64,000 nt of DNA from Anodontia alba (Eukaryota > Mollusca > Bivalvia > Lucinida > Lucinidae), in the NCBI GenBank assembly GCA_964016985.1, contig OZ024826.1, positions 66,321,264 to 66,385,263 on the forward strand, given 5' to 3'. This document shows positions 44,567 to 54,868 of this stretch, in pieces (within the stretch, counting starts at the first letter, position 1; each line of letters opens with the position of its first letter). The position numbers and the translations under genes are program-made. Below the pieces are notes generated by a model that had not been told where the DNA came from, searched no databases, and saw only the letters and a program-made list of their open reading frames with translations.

Positions 44567-46274
44567 CTAATTATCCTGATCATCACTGTTTAACTGTTGT
44601 TGAATTCGTTGTCGTGCCTGCAAAGCAGTTTGTCTCTGTTTTTTCCCTGGTCCATATTTAGTCATATCGTCACTGTCGTTAGAAATTTGTTTGTCGTTTT
44701 GGTAGCTCTGTTCCTCCCCAGAACACTCTATCAGATATAACAAGTTTAGTGGACGACTTATTAATTTCCTTGTTGGAAGACGTATCTTTGCTGATCGTAT
44801 GTTTCCATCACTGCTTCTTATAAGCTCTGCAATTTTGCCCACTCTCCAACATTCTCTGGGCATATCATCCTTAATCAGGACGACATGTCCCACTCTTGCA
44901 GCCACTGAAGCTTGTATCCTGGGTGTTTTCAATTTCATCTGGGTTCTCTCTCTTAAACTAAGTAAATATCTGTCTCTCCACACCCGCCAGAAAGCTTTTA
45001 AGTGTTTCAAACCTTTCTTCCAGATGTGTAGTAGACTGTCGGCTGTGCTAATCTTTGGATTAAAATCACAGTCAGCTTCATCATCGCTGACCACATTCGG
45101 TATTCCAGTCTTAGGATTAAGGGAGAGAAAGTGTAAAGGAGTGAGTACCAAATCAAAGTTTATATCGTCATCCACATACACAAGTGGTCTCGAATTTATT
45201 ATGGCTTCTGACTCCATTATAATCGTCAGAAGTTGATCACTGGTCAAACACAATTTGCCAATAGCTTTTCGTAAGGATCGTTTCACAAGTCCCACCAACC
45301 GCTCGTAAAAACCTCACATCCAAGGTGCAAGCTCAATGGTAAATTTCCATTTAATGTTCTTTGAGCTTGCATATGACATGACATCTTTATCAGTCCATAT
45401 TTGAGTCCATAATTTGTCGATTGTTCCAGATGCAAGCTTGAACTGCCCTGCATTGTCTGATATGATTTCATAAGGACTACCACGACAAGCAATAAATCTT
45501 CTTAATCCCATTAAGAAGCGTTCAGTAGACATATCTTCTAGTAGTTCCAAATGTACCGCTCGCGTCACATTTTTTGTGGTCCTGGATTTGATTTGGTAAA
45601 GAGAGGACCAAAGTAGTCTACTCCTGTATATGAAAAGGGGATTGCTTTCGTCACACGCTTTCTAGGTAGAGGAGGCATTGGTGGCATCTGGTAAGGACCC
45701 CCTTCCCAACGTCTACACACGCTGCATTTTTTCAATATCCTTTTGACTGCTGATCTTCCTTGTGGAATCCAGTATTTTTGTCTGACCTGAGCTAAAGTTT
45801 GAGCTACACCTGCATGAAGACAGCTCCTGTGGACATAGTCTATAATAAGTTGAGTATAATAGTCACTGTTTGGCAAGAGTAATGGTTGCTTTGTTCCCTC
45901 GTGCATTTCTGACATCTCCAATCTCCCCTGACACCTTAACAGCCCCTTTCCATCAACATAAACACCCAATTGAACTTTTAAGTTGTTTGGCTTATTTTTG
46001 AGAACGGCATCAAGAGGATTAGAATAATGCAATTTCTGGGTGTAAGCTATCCACTGTCTTTCTGCCCACTCAAGGTCATCTGCATTTATTTGTTCATTAC
46101 TAGAATATTTTCTCTTTTTCAGTATATTGACAAATCTACGTATCAATGCTGTTACCCTAAGCAGTTTTGTAACAGATGAAAATCTCTTTATGTCAATACC
46201 AAATGGTGCGTTCAATTCACATGATTCTCTTTTCAGTGCCTGTAGGGCATCCTCCCCAGCAATAAGATTTGACT
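44567..46274 (-). pseudogene. BEL integrase pseudogene
   Basis: The frame ending at 45565 holds YVHRSCLHAGVAQTLAQVRQ and KKCSVCRRWEGGPY, the HHCC zinc-binding domain, then IPFSYTGVDYFGPLF with the first catalytic Asp. A frame change at about 45580 gives TRAVHLELLEDMSTERFLMG then EIISDNAGQFKLASGTIDKL (second Asp). The next frame, 45298-44567, starts just after GFYERLVGLVKRSLRK with the Glu, preceded by a TGA that replaces a Gly codon. The C-terminal region AARVGHVVLIKDDMPRECWR then ends at 44567 after a Gln-rich tail. Confidence 0.93.
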
Positions 46275-46905
46275 CACACTGTTGTGATACGTTCCTGTAT
46301 TCAGATTGAACATGTTTATCAGTTTCTTCTATTAACGTGCAATTCCATACTGGCCAAGTATCATTCGACTGCATCAACCATTTCGGACCAACCCACCACA
46401 GTTTATTGTCTAACAGGTCATCCATAGAAACACCTCTGCTTGCAATATCTGCAGGATTCTCCTTTGAAGGAATATAATGAAAAGTTATGGCTTTATAGCC
46501 CCTTATTTCTTTCACTCTGTTTTCAACAAATGAAGATAATAGTTTTTTGCTTCTTATCCAGCTAAGGACACATTGTGAGTCGATCCATAGATGTTTCTGA
46601 AATATGGGTAGCTGAAGCTGTGTTGCTACAAACTTCATGCATCTTGTACCAATTAGAGCTCCTAACAGTTCCAATCTCGGAATAGTAATTTTCTTGTTTG
46701 GAGCAAGACGTAGCTTTGAAAATACTACGTCAGCCTTACAACTGCCCCTTGCTGTTTGAAGTAAGTATATTACTGTGGCATAAGCTTGTTTAGAAGCATC
46801 AGAAAATTCTATGAATTTATATTTAATGTCATGCGTCTGGTTTAGTCCAATATGTCTTGGGAACTTGCAAGTTTCTAGTGCCTTCAGATCTTCGTTTATA
46901 ACTCT
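46275..46905 (-). pseudogene. BEL RNase H pseudogene
   Basis: Starts out of the long frame near 46840 with FIEFSDASKQAYATVIYLLQ, continues FSKLRLAPNKKITIPRLELL, then in frame ALIGTRCMKFVATQ, LWIDSQCVLSWIRSKKLLSS and HYIPSKENPADIASRGVSMD. These are the usual RNase H blocks with the catalytic Asp/Glu/Asp set visible. A short frame break lies near 46675. Confidence 0.9.
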
Positions 46906-48394
46906 TCACTGGGCTTGTTCCTCTGCTGGTAGATCTTCATCCCAGGAAAATGTTTTGTTCCACAAGTCTTGAAGGAAGAGTTTTCCCCTCAAGGTGACAG
47001 GACTAAATAGTCCAAGCGGGTCATACACAGATGCAATTTGTTTCAGAACTGTTCGTTTTGACAAAAATGATCCTGCATCAAGGTGGGATGCTTTCAATGA
47101 CAATTTGTCATCTTTGATTGTCCAGGTGAGTCCTAACACTTTCATTGTTTTTCCTTGATATTTGTCAGTCATTGGTATTTCATTTAGTACCTCCTGGAAG
47201 TTGGAAGTCCAGTCACGCAAATTCATAGATGCCTTTGTGAATATCTCTTTAGCTTCTTTGTAGAACTCAACTGTACTTTTGATTGTTGCTGTACCAGTTA
47301 TTACATTGTCCACATAGATATTGTTCCTGATATTTTCAGCTGTTTGGGATTTGAAAGTATCTAGATGGTGGTCAAGGGTAGCACCTAACAAAAACGGACT
47401 CGAAATTATTCCAAACGGAACTCTGCAGAATCTATAAACTTGGATGTTGTTTTCAGTTGTCAGGCGAGTTATGTCTTTCAACCAAAAGAACCTTGTCACA
47501 TCCTTAGCATTTTCGTTTAATCCTATTTGCAAGAATGCCTTTTCAATATCCGCTACCACTGCTACCTTGTTTAGACGAAATCTGAGCAGAATTCCTATTA
47601 AGTCTTGTAACATGACCGGTCCACGATATAAGCACTCGTTCAAACTTTGGACATCCTTTCTTGCCTTTGCTGAAGCATCATAGACAACTCTTACCTTAGT
47701 TGTTGCTTTTAAGGGGTTAACCACAGCATGATGTGGTATGTAGTGCATGACTGCATCCTTTGGCTCTGATTTTATCCTTTCAATTATACCAAGCTTTTGT
47801 TGACCTTGTATAATACTGTCATATTGTTTCACTAGTTCAGGATTATTTTTCATCTTGCTGATTAATGATTTCAGTCTGCCGAATGCAAGTTCCCTGTTCT
47901 CTGGTAGGTCTGGATTCTCGTCTTTCCAAGGCCAGTCCACATAATACCGACCCCCCTTCATATCTGAATGTTTCATGGAAAGATTTGAGAATCATGTTGT
48001 CTTGATGAGCGTGTAATGGTGAATCATAAATGCCAATAGTTTCCAATTTCCAAAAGTCTTCTATGTTGGGTTTAGTTGGTATTGATTTGTCTGTATTTGT
48101 AAAAAGGTTTATTTCTGCCTGTATTCCTAATCCATATGTCATCACAAGCATATTTGGTTCTGGTATTTCCTCGGTTTGGATATTTCTTGTCATGCCAGAT
48201 ACACGTCCAGAAAGCATCCATCCAAGTTTTGTTGCCAACATGTAAAGTCCTGGTTGTATTTCAACACGCTGTGGTAGAATAAAGTACAGGTAAAAGTCAC
48301 TACCAATCAATAATTCAATCGACGAACTTTCCTTTTCACGCGGTAATGTATCAGCTAGTGAATATTCACTCCACATGTAGTTCCAGTTTTTCAA
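46906..48394 (-). pseudogene. BEL reverse transcriptase pseudogene
   Basis: The frame 48394-47843 has the protease-RT linker ELLIGSDFYLYFILPQRVEI then KLGWMLSGRVSG. RT follows in 47976-46906: KLGIIERIKSEPKDAVMHYI, HHAVVNPLKATTKVRVVYDA, VAVVADIEKAFLQIGLNEN (first catalytic Asp) and NIRNNIYVDNVITGT. The YVDD position is YVDN; I recall the same variant in other BEL elements but cannot verify it here. The two frames overlap, so one frameshift near 47900 separates them. Confidence 0.93.
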
Positions 48395-48916
48395 ACCCTC
48401 GATATGAATTGGGCCTCTATGTACTGTTCCTGTGATATTTGGTACGATGTTGGCGTTGATGCTAATTGAAGTTCCATCTTAAAGTACAACATCTAAGATT
48501 GTTGGTGGGTTTTTCAGCCTTTGCGGTCTGTCTGAACCAAACGTCACTAAAATTATTTCATCCATATCACCACGTTTAAGGCAAGGCCTTCTGGCGAGTG
48601 ATTCGGTAATAAATGTTCTCTGACTGCCTGTGTCAAACAAAATGCGGACATTGTCATTTACACCACTTGTTTGATTTTTAATTGTTGCCCTTGCCGTTTG
48701 CATCAATACAATTTCACCCGAAGAAAGTAGTACATTTTCAGTCTTACTTAAATCATTTTGTGTCTCTTCCACTAAATGAACGTTTTCATGTTGTGATGAT
48801 CCAAATTTTTCTGGACAGAGACTTCTATGGTGCTTGTTCATTTGTCCACAGTAAAAGCATGACTTTTTGAGTGTGCAATTCTCAGATCTAGGTCTCTGTT
48901 TAAGACAAATGAACAA
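48395..48916 (-). pseudogene. BEL second zinc knuckle and aspartic protease
   Basis: CFYCGQMNKHHRSLCPEKF is the second zinc knuckle. Then come LLSSGEIVLMQTARATIKNQ and NVRILFDTGSQRTFITESLA, the DTGSQ protease active site typical of BEL/Pao (the DUF1758-type peptidase), and ILVTFGSDRPQRLK. The frame stops at 48479 (VVL then stop), where the related linker continues in another frame. Confidence 0.92.
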
Positions 48917-50151
48917 CTTCCTTTGATTCTTCGCTTTCTAGCCTCAGCAGTTGAATATTTTGTGCATTCGTCATTCCAATGCCCCTCATTACAATATCTA
49001 CATGAGCCGAATGCTCTATTACCTTCCTTTCGACGAATATAGGTCTTAGAGCCTGCCATCAATGCTTCTGTCGATGTTCTCATGGATTTAGAAAGAACGT
49101 TTCTGTTTTCGGTAATTCCTGCACTAGCTTGTTCACATTTGTCTCTAGCAGATACATAATCATTCAAGAGCTCTTTGAGATTACAAACTGTCCATTTATT
49201 TCTCGCACCTTTTTGTATTTAAGCTGTAAAAGGACATCCTTTGGTAATTTTGCAGTTATTATGGAAACAAAGACTTCCTGATTTATGTCTTGCTTCAAGG
49301 CTCCTAAGCTTCGTAAGTGTTGTTCTGTTTGGTCATAGAGCAGCCGAAGACCCTTTGGACTATTAATTGCCATTGGTAGATTGACAAGTTCTACGTAATG
49401 TGAATTAATGATAGATTGAATGTCCCCAAACCTTTCCTTTAGCAAGGCAACAGCTACTTTATAATTTTTTCATTTGACAAGAGCAATCCTGATATTGCTC
49501 TTTTTCCTTCACCGGTCAACTTGCTGTTAAAATAACTCAGCTTTTCAATGTCGGTGAGGCTAGTATTTTCATCAACAGTGGCCTTAAAAATGTCCCAAAA
49601 CTCGCTCCATCTCATTTTATCACCATTGAATGTCGGGATTTCAAGTTTTGGGAGCTTTACAAAGGTGTAATGATTCTGTGGCCCTTGTTCTTGATTATGT
49701 ATTGACCGTTGTTGGTGTTGATATCTTGCTGATTCAGCATAAGTTGTTGCATTTGACCTTGTAGTTGTAAGATACTAGCCCTTTCATCTGTAAGAGTGAC
49801 TGCGGAATTCATATCTGATGGTGTCATAATATCTACAGTAGATTTTCTCCATTTCTCTAAGTCCCCAATGCAATCTATCACTTTGGATATAAATACACTA
49901 TCATCAGCGATCAAATTGTTAATGTCTTGTTTGTTGTCTGCTGCTCTGGCTTCTAATGACAAAGCTTCATTAGCTGTATCAAATTTTTCAGAAAAATCAT
50001 TTAATCTTTTGATACAGCTGTCAATATTAGTTGCTATATCTTTCAAGTCCACTGAGCTCACATCTTCCTGCAGTAAGCCGCGTCCGATTGCCAGTTCCTT
50101 CTCAAGAAGATTTATACCTTGTTCTCTTTGACTTAAGGAATGTAAGTGACA
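48838..50151 (-). pseudogene. BEL gag pseudogene
   Basis: The N-terminal frame is open from about 50151 (QREQGINLLEKELAIGRGLL) with no clear ATG, and continues VDLKDIATNIDSCIKRLNDF, likely helical. Breaks at about 49655 and 49445 lead to MLKERFGDIQSIINSHYVEL, TEQHLRSLGALKQDINQEVF and IITAKLPKDVLLQLK, the conserved gag core of BEL. The frame 49167-48838 has the first zinc knuckle CRYCNEGHWNDECTKY (CX2CX3HX4C). At least two frameshifts separate these pieces. Confidence 0.9.
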
Positions 50152-50243
50152 TAGCTGGTGGTTCTAGTTTGTCAGTCCAATGTACTAGTACTCGTATATT
50201 AACATTAATGATGTTATTCTGGCCCCACGTATACAAGTAAGAT

Positions 50244-50261
50244 TCCCGGGTTCCGGCGCCA
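50244..50261 (-). promoter_or_regulatory. BEL primer-binding site candidate
   Basis: The coding strand reads TGGCGCCGGAACCCGGGA, beginning TGG as required to pair with a tRNA 3' CCA, 7 bases inside the 5' LTR. I cannot name the tRNA with confidence. Confidence 0.75.
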
Positions 50262-50268
50262 AACACAA

Positions 50269-50776
50269 TGTGGTGAACTCAAAGGATAAATACAATGAAT
50301 TTCCAGGTGTATTATCTATTTTCCACATTGATAGTATAATGTATATGGTAAAACAGTAATGCTATAAGATCTTATCTGCACAGCCCTTGCCAATGGTAAG
50401 TCCCTGCTAATAATATTCACTATTACTAGTCACTGCAAATAGTAATAATCCTGTACTAGTCTGTATGACTTCTAAATGTTCATTTCATCTTTGCTGTTCT
50501 TTTCTGCTATGCTCTCTTTACTGTTTCTAACGTCATTCTACCTGACAACGACGTTGACGTCCTTAAGCTTAACGTCTAGTGACGTCGACGTCAAGTAAAA
50601 CTAAAGTTAAAAATAGAAGAGTAAAAATAAATCTAGTTGAATCTGAATTCCCATTAAGGCAATGTAAACTAAAGATAAGCAATAAATGGAACTTAATTTA
50701 GAAACATGCCTGTAAAGGTAAGTTAATTTAGGAATTGGAGATATTCATAAAACTAATATTGTGGATTTCCACAACA
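50269..50776 (-). repeat. BEL 5' LTR
   Basis: 508 bp with the same ends (TGTGGTGAACTC ... TTTCCACAACA). On the minus strand it is the upstream copy and would carry the promoter. Several GACGTC-type sites occur (near 50540-50592). Confidence 0.97.
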
Positions 50777-50781
50777 TCGCT
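50777..50781. repeat. BEL target-site duplication, right
   Basis: TCGCT, matching 44015-44019. The Tc1 reading frame resumes directly after it with CACCAAGACGTCG. Confidence 0.95.
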
Positions 50782-51275
50782 CACCAAGACGTCGATACAC
50801 TCGTTGTCGCCTATCTGACCGCTGAAGCGAAAATCGCGACTCATCGCTGAACATTACACGCCGCCAGTCAGCCAGTCGAAACCGATTTGGTGCATGGGCA
50901 CGCAGCCATTGCATGCGGCGTTGACGTCGCCTGGGCGTAAGGTTCGGGCCCACGTAAGGACGGCGTGGACGTAAATCGAACTCTCGCAAGCGATTTCTGA
51001 CTGTCCTTGGACACACACGACGGCCATGTGTTCGCCGTCCTTAACCTGTTACGTAGATGTTCAAGACGTACACATCTAACTTGACGTTGCGTCGTAACGC
51101 GCGGACGTCCGCTCCTAGGACGGTCAGTTAACCTACCGGTAGCTCTAAGATGCTGAACTAAGCGCGATATCGTCGACTCGTGCACCCCAAATTGCTGCGC
51201 GACGTCACGTTGCGACCGACCCTGCAAAATTAGAGCAATAGCTCTACCCCTATCCAGTTACGATAAGCGTACCAT
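50782..51275 (-). pseudogene. Tc1-like transposase copy 2, N-terminal part
   Basis: ATG at 51275 begins MVRLS, then TAA replaces the Gln codon found in the 25-kb copy. The frame continues GRSQRDVAQQFGVHESTISR and RPRSGRPRVTTQRQ. A 25-bp deletion near 51022 shifts the frame before CPRTVRNRLREFDLRPRRP. The catalytic block RVMFSDESRFSLQRSD with the first Asp is kept up to the BEL junction. One stop, one deletion and the BEL insertion all disrupt it. Confidence 0.95.
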
Positions 51276-51572
51276 TTCTCTCAACAAACTCAAACAGCAA
51301 ACGTTTTGTGCAACCGATACGAATGGAACAAAAGTTCGATTTGGTAATGTGTTAAAGTCTCTACCATGCGACACTATCCGTTCAGCACGGATATAACGAA
51401 ATTCAGGTACAACGATATTGTCTAGCCTGTGTTCACGCTTCAGTGATTTTGTATGATCCATACACGGGGAAGTACACTAATGTCACCAAATACAGAAAAC
51501 TAGATCAGTTTGTTCACACACAAACTTTCAGTATTTAAAAATTTGAACTTGCGTTTCTTTTTTCCCCAAGCA

Positions 51573-51869
51573 TATTATTTTCCTTTGGAGTTATCGTAAT
51601 GCAAATCTTACATAGGTGTAGGCCCACACGGCTAGTTCGTTATAGAGTGGATGTAGACTGGTTTAATGAAGCAAACCGTTTATTGTCTGTACTATTCAAA
51701 GGGTTGTCTGGGTTTAGTATACTGGAAACAAAAAGGTTTATGGCAACACGACGCATTGCAGCAAGCCATTTTACCGGATGGTTTGTATTTTTCTTTAACT
51801 GTTAATGTAAAGTATTTTAAGAATATTTGGGCTGCTGTAGTATCGGCAAAGAAGGAGTTACAGTCTCAG
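51573..51869. other. Unassigned sequence
   Basis: Frames of 68 codons read WQHDALQQAILPDGLYFSL and similar, which may be a degenerate fragment of a coding sequence, but I cannot place it. Nothing else is seen. Confidence 0.35.
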
Positions 51870-52058
51870 TAAATAAACAAACAAAACAACAATAAAAAAA
51901 CAAACAAAACAAAACAAACAAAAAACAAAAAAAAAACAAAAAAACACACCAACATGAATATATACATAAAAAACACCAACGTGAATATATACATTATATA
52001 TATATATACATAAAAAAAACACCAACGTGAATATATATATATGTATTGACATTTTGTG

Positions 52059-52142
<84 letters not shown>

Positions 52143-52160
52143 CACAAAATACATATATAC
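51870..52160. repeat. A-rich tract, 30-bp minisatellite and (TA)n palindrome
   Basis: An A/C-rich stretch (51875-51945) is followed by three ACACCAACGTGAATATATAC-type units (51946, 51976 and 52019) and a (TA)n run of about 80 bp (52062-52140). The run is flanked by CATTTTGTGTAA on the left and TTACACAAAATACA on the right, which are inverted complements, so the palindrome extends beyond the TA repeats. Confidence 0.9.
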
Positions 52161-52309
52161 CTCATTTTTCGGCTGTGTTGTACACAGTTTGAATAGTACA
52201 TATTTTTGTAATACGGATATATTTGTTAGGTTTGCTCTGTGGCTCTGCAAAAGGTAAGTGATGGAAGCAACTGGTCACACATAGGACCAAGAGACCATTT
52301 AGGGTGGCA

Positions 52310-52930
52310 CGGTATTACGCAGTACTATGAATGGCTTCAGGCTGTCTGGGTGCAGCATGGCTTAGCGATTTGGTGCAACATACAGAATACAATTTCCAGG
52401 CGGTTCGGTGCAGCATAGCTTCGTCAGAGCACAATAACAATATTGATTCAGGCTGTATTGGTTCAGCAGGCTGCTTGGGTGCAGCATAGGAGACTATGGC
52501 TGTTAGGTGAAGCATCAAAATATTTGGCGGTTATATGCAACATTATTTCTGTTTGGTGCAGCAAATATGTAGCTTCGTCAGACTACAACAGCGCTATTGA
52601 TTCAGGCTGTTTTGGTTCAGCAGTTTCAATAAAGACCTTGGCTGCTTGGTGCAGCATTAAGAATGATTGGTTGTTATGTGCAACACATTATTTGCCGGGC
52701 TCTTGGTGCAGCAAAGCATAGTCAGAACACAATAACACTATTGATTCAGGCTGTTTTTGTTCAGCAGGCTGTTGGTTGCAGCATAGGAGAACATGACTGT
52801 TTGGTGCGGCATCAGGATATTTGGCGGTTATATGCAACTTAATATTCCAGGCTGTTTGGTGCAGCATACATGTAGTTTAGTAAGAATACAATAACACTAC
52901 GGATGTAGGCTGTTTTGGCTCAACAGTTTA
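52310..52930 (+). repeat. ~165-bp tandem repeat with GGTGCAGCA sub-units
   Basis: TTGATTCAGGCTGT, or a close variant, is found near 52443, 52608, 52740 and 52908. Within each unit the phrase GGCTGTTTGGTGCAGCA repeats about every 30-50 bp in variant forms. No reading frame is conserved among units. Confidence 0.85.
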
Positions 52931-53640
52931 AATAAAAATACATACATTTTTATAAAGTATTTCTGTCAGCTTTGGAGCTTTATAATCATGAGAATGAAAA
53001 TCGCAAAATCCGCCAAAAAAAAACAAAAAAAACATGGGGTCAATATTTAAAAAAAAAATCTCTTACGGCATTCACGCCAGTGCGGGACTTGTATAGAATA
53101 AAATAATAAAATGGATGGTGTTAACAGTGATATAAAATAATAAAATTGATCATGTTAACATCAACATACATTATAAATAGATAACTACATTAAATGCCAA
53201 TTATGAATTAATATATTCAATATGAAGAAGTAACAAATCTATATTTCTAACACAGTAAGAGATAAGCTTTTTTGGGATAGTATTCTTGTGCTAGTTTTTG
53301 TTGCAGGTGTTTAGTTCTCCTGCGCTGGATATATGGCAACCATGCGAGCATCTAGAAGGCAACAGAAGCGAACAAGAGACGTAAGCTGCGAGGACGATCA
53401 TCTTGAAGCAGCAAATCCGCCCACGGCACAAAGCTTTAGCAATGTGGCACGAGAGGGTTATACACACGCCAAACAGGGCCTCAAAAATCGCGTATTCCAA
53501 TACGGCAAATTCCACACCAGAGACAAACACCAGTTGGTTTAAACGTATTTTATTTCATCGAAATCACAACACAGTCATACATACATACAATACTCATTAG
53601 GATTTGAACGAAAGCATACTGTTGACCAGTTGAGCAGTCA
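52931..53640. other. Unassigned sequence
   Basis: No gene called. A 69-codon frame at 53333 (MATMRASRRQQKRTRDV) has a basic start but no family I know; it could be an upstream exon or the start of the DIRS-like ORF. Confidence 0.4.
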
Positions 53641-53659
53641 GCCGTAGAAAACACATGGA

Positions 53660-54868
53660 ACAATAACATTTCGGACTCGTCGGAATCGGGTAATGAAGTT
53701 AGGTACCAAGAACTTAGTAATAAGGTTCAGAACCAACAGGTCGCTGTGCCAGTCAGAAGAACACACAAACGAACACTACGCGATATAGACTGTAAACTGT
53801 CTGGTCTAGATCAGAGTCACAAAAAGCGCAGAATAAGTATACCTAGTGCTACAGTAACATAATCTGAATCGCAAAAAGCAGGAAAACTGAGAAAGGCAAA
53901 ACAGTCACAAAACACGCATGAACGGTTACAGTCAGAGAGGGATAGAGACTTAGCAGTCTGGGGTGCTTTTTGCTGACGACAGTAACTTATCGCAGTGCAG
54001 TATTCGGCAGAGGCAGCGAGGCTATCAATCTATTCGGCCGAATACAAGTCGTCCAAGGACCACACCAGTGCCGGAGTCCAGTGCAAACGACAGCTCTGAT
54101 TCCCTGCATGGAGTGTCAAATGTGCATATTAACAATTTGGCAGGTGGGCATTCCAGTCTTGATCTAGTATCGCAAGCTCTATATGCAGAACCCATTTCCA
54201 CTCCTATTTCGCTATAAATTGATGAAAAGATCTAAAGAAAAATCTGGCACCACAAATTCATCGATTTTGTTTCACTCCTGCCTACGTATGGTGCTCCACC
54301 CTCTCATAAAAAATTTTGCTTTGCAACTTGACCACGCTTCCAGGTTCAATCTCATACCCACTCAAAAGCAGAGACAAATAACAAATATAAATCAGTGGAC
54401 CTCTGCATTTCATCGTTTTGTGGCCATCTATGCAGAAAAATTCCCTGCTGAGGCACCACAATTGCTGGTATGCGGCAGTGATAAAGGACTTAGCCTACCG
54501 TAGACCTGGTATGGCCTGGTATCATTACGATATACAGTTCAGACAAATGCGTCAAACAATCAATTATAGATGGGACAGAATGCACAGGGAGTTGTGGTTG
54601 AGTTGTGCAATGGGGCCAATGTTTAATAAACAACGATTCTCCTTTCGTGACTCTTTTCGTGACTCCCAGCATTCAACCGGACATACCTTCTCACAAAACA
54701 AGGAATTTCCTTTCAACAGAAGCAGCTGCTGGTCATACAACCGCACAGGTCACTGCATTAGACCGGGATGCAGGTTCTACCACACATGCAATAGATGCAA
54801 AGGTCCACATCCATTATTTTCATGTACCAATACAGCCAAACAAACCAGTCATATATCCCCAAAATGTT
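53660..54868 (+). pseudogene. DIRS/Ngaro-like gag pseudogene with CCCH-type finger
   Basis: NISDSSESGNEVRYQELSNK, VRRTHKRTLRDID and later ERLQSERDRDLAVWGAF form an N-terminal region with stops near 53861 and 53972. Then come LDLVSQALYAEPIST, IKRKIW-like text and FIDFVSLLPTYGAPPSHKK. The frame 54418-54870 reads AYRRPGMAWYHYDIQFRQMR, WDRMHRELWLSCAMGPMF and CWSYNRTGHCIRPGCRFYHT then CNRCKGPHPLFSC. This order, an Y-D-x-x-F-R block then a Cys/His finger, is what I know from DIRS/Ngaro-like gag. No tyrosine recombinase or RT follows; the next sequence is an unrelated terminal repeat. Confidence 0.65.

Larger units (their letters stand above)
44020..50776 (-). mobile_element. BEL/Pao LTR retrotransposon, near full length, 6757 bp
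   Basis: Two ~505-bp LTRs flank, in minus-strand order, gag with two zinc knuckles, a DTGSQ protease, RT, RNase H and an integrase, the standard BEL/Pao order. A 5-bp duplication (TCGCT) brackets it. The LTRs start TGTTGTGGAA and end ATCACA/CACCACA on the minus strand and are near-identical by eye, so insertion is fairly recent, yet several frameshifts and stops break gag-pol. Confidence 0.97.
43316..51572 (-). mobile_element. Tc1-like transposon copy 2, split by a BEL element
   Basis: The outer ends are TACTAGCGGAAAAAAGAAACG at 43316 and, on the other strand, TGCTTGGGGAAAAAAGAAACG ending at 51572, each flanked by TA. The left part (43316-44019) and right part (50777-51572) line up with the copy at 24474-25990 end to end, and the 6757-bp gap is a BEL retrotransposon. 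Without it and the 5-bp duplication the element is about 1495 bp. Confidence 0.97.

Noticed and set aside
44799..45236. 145-codon plus-strand frame
   Set aside because: Antisense shadow of the BEL integrase.
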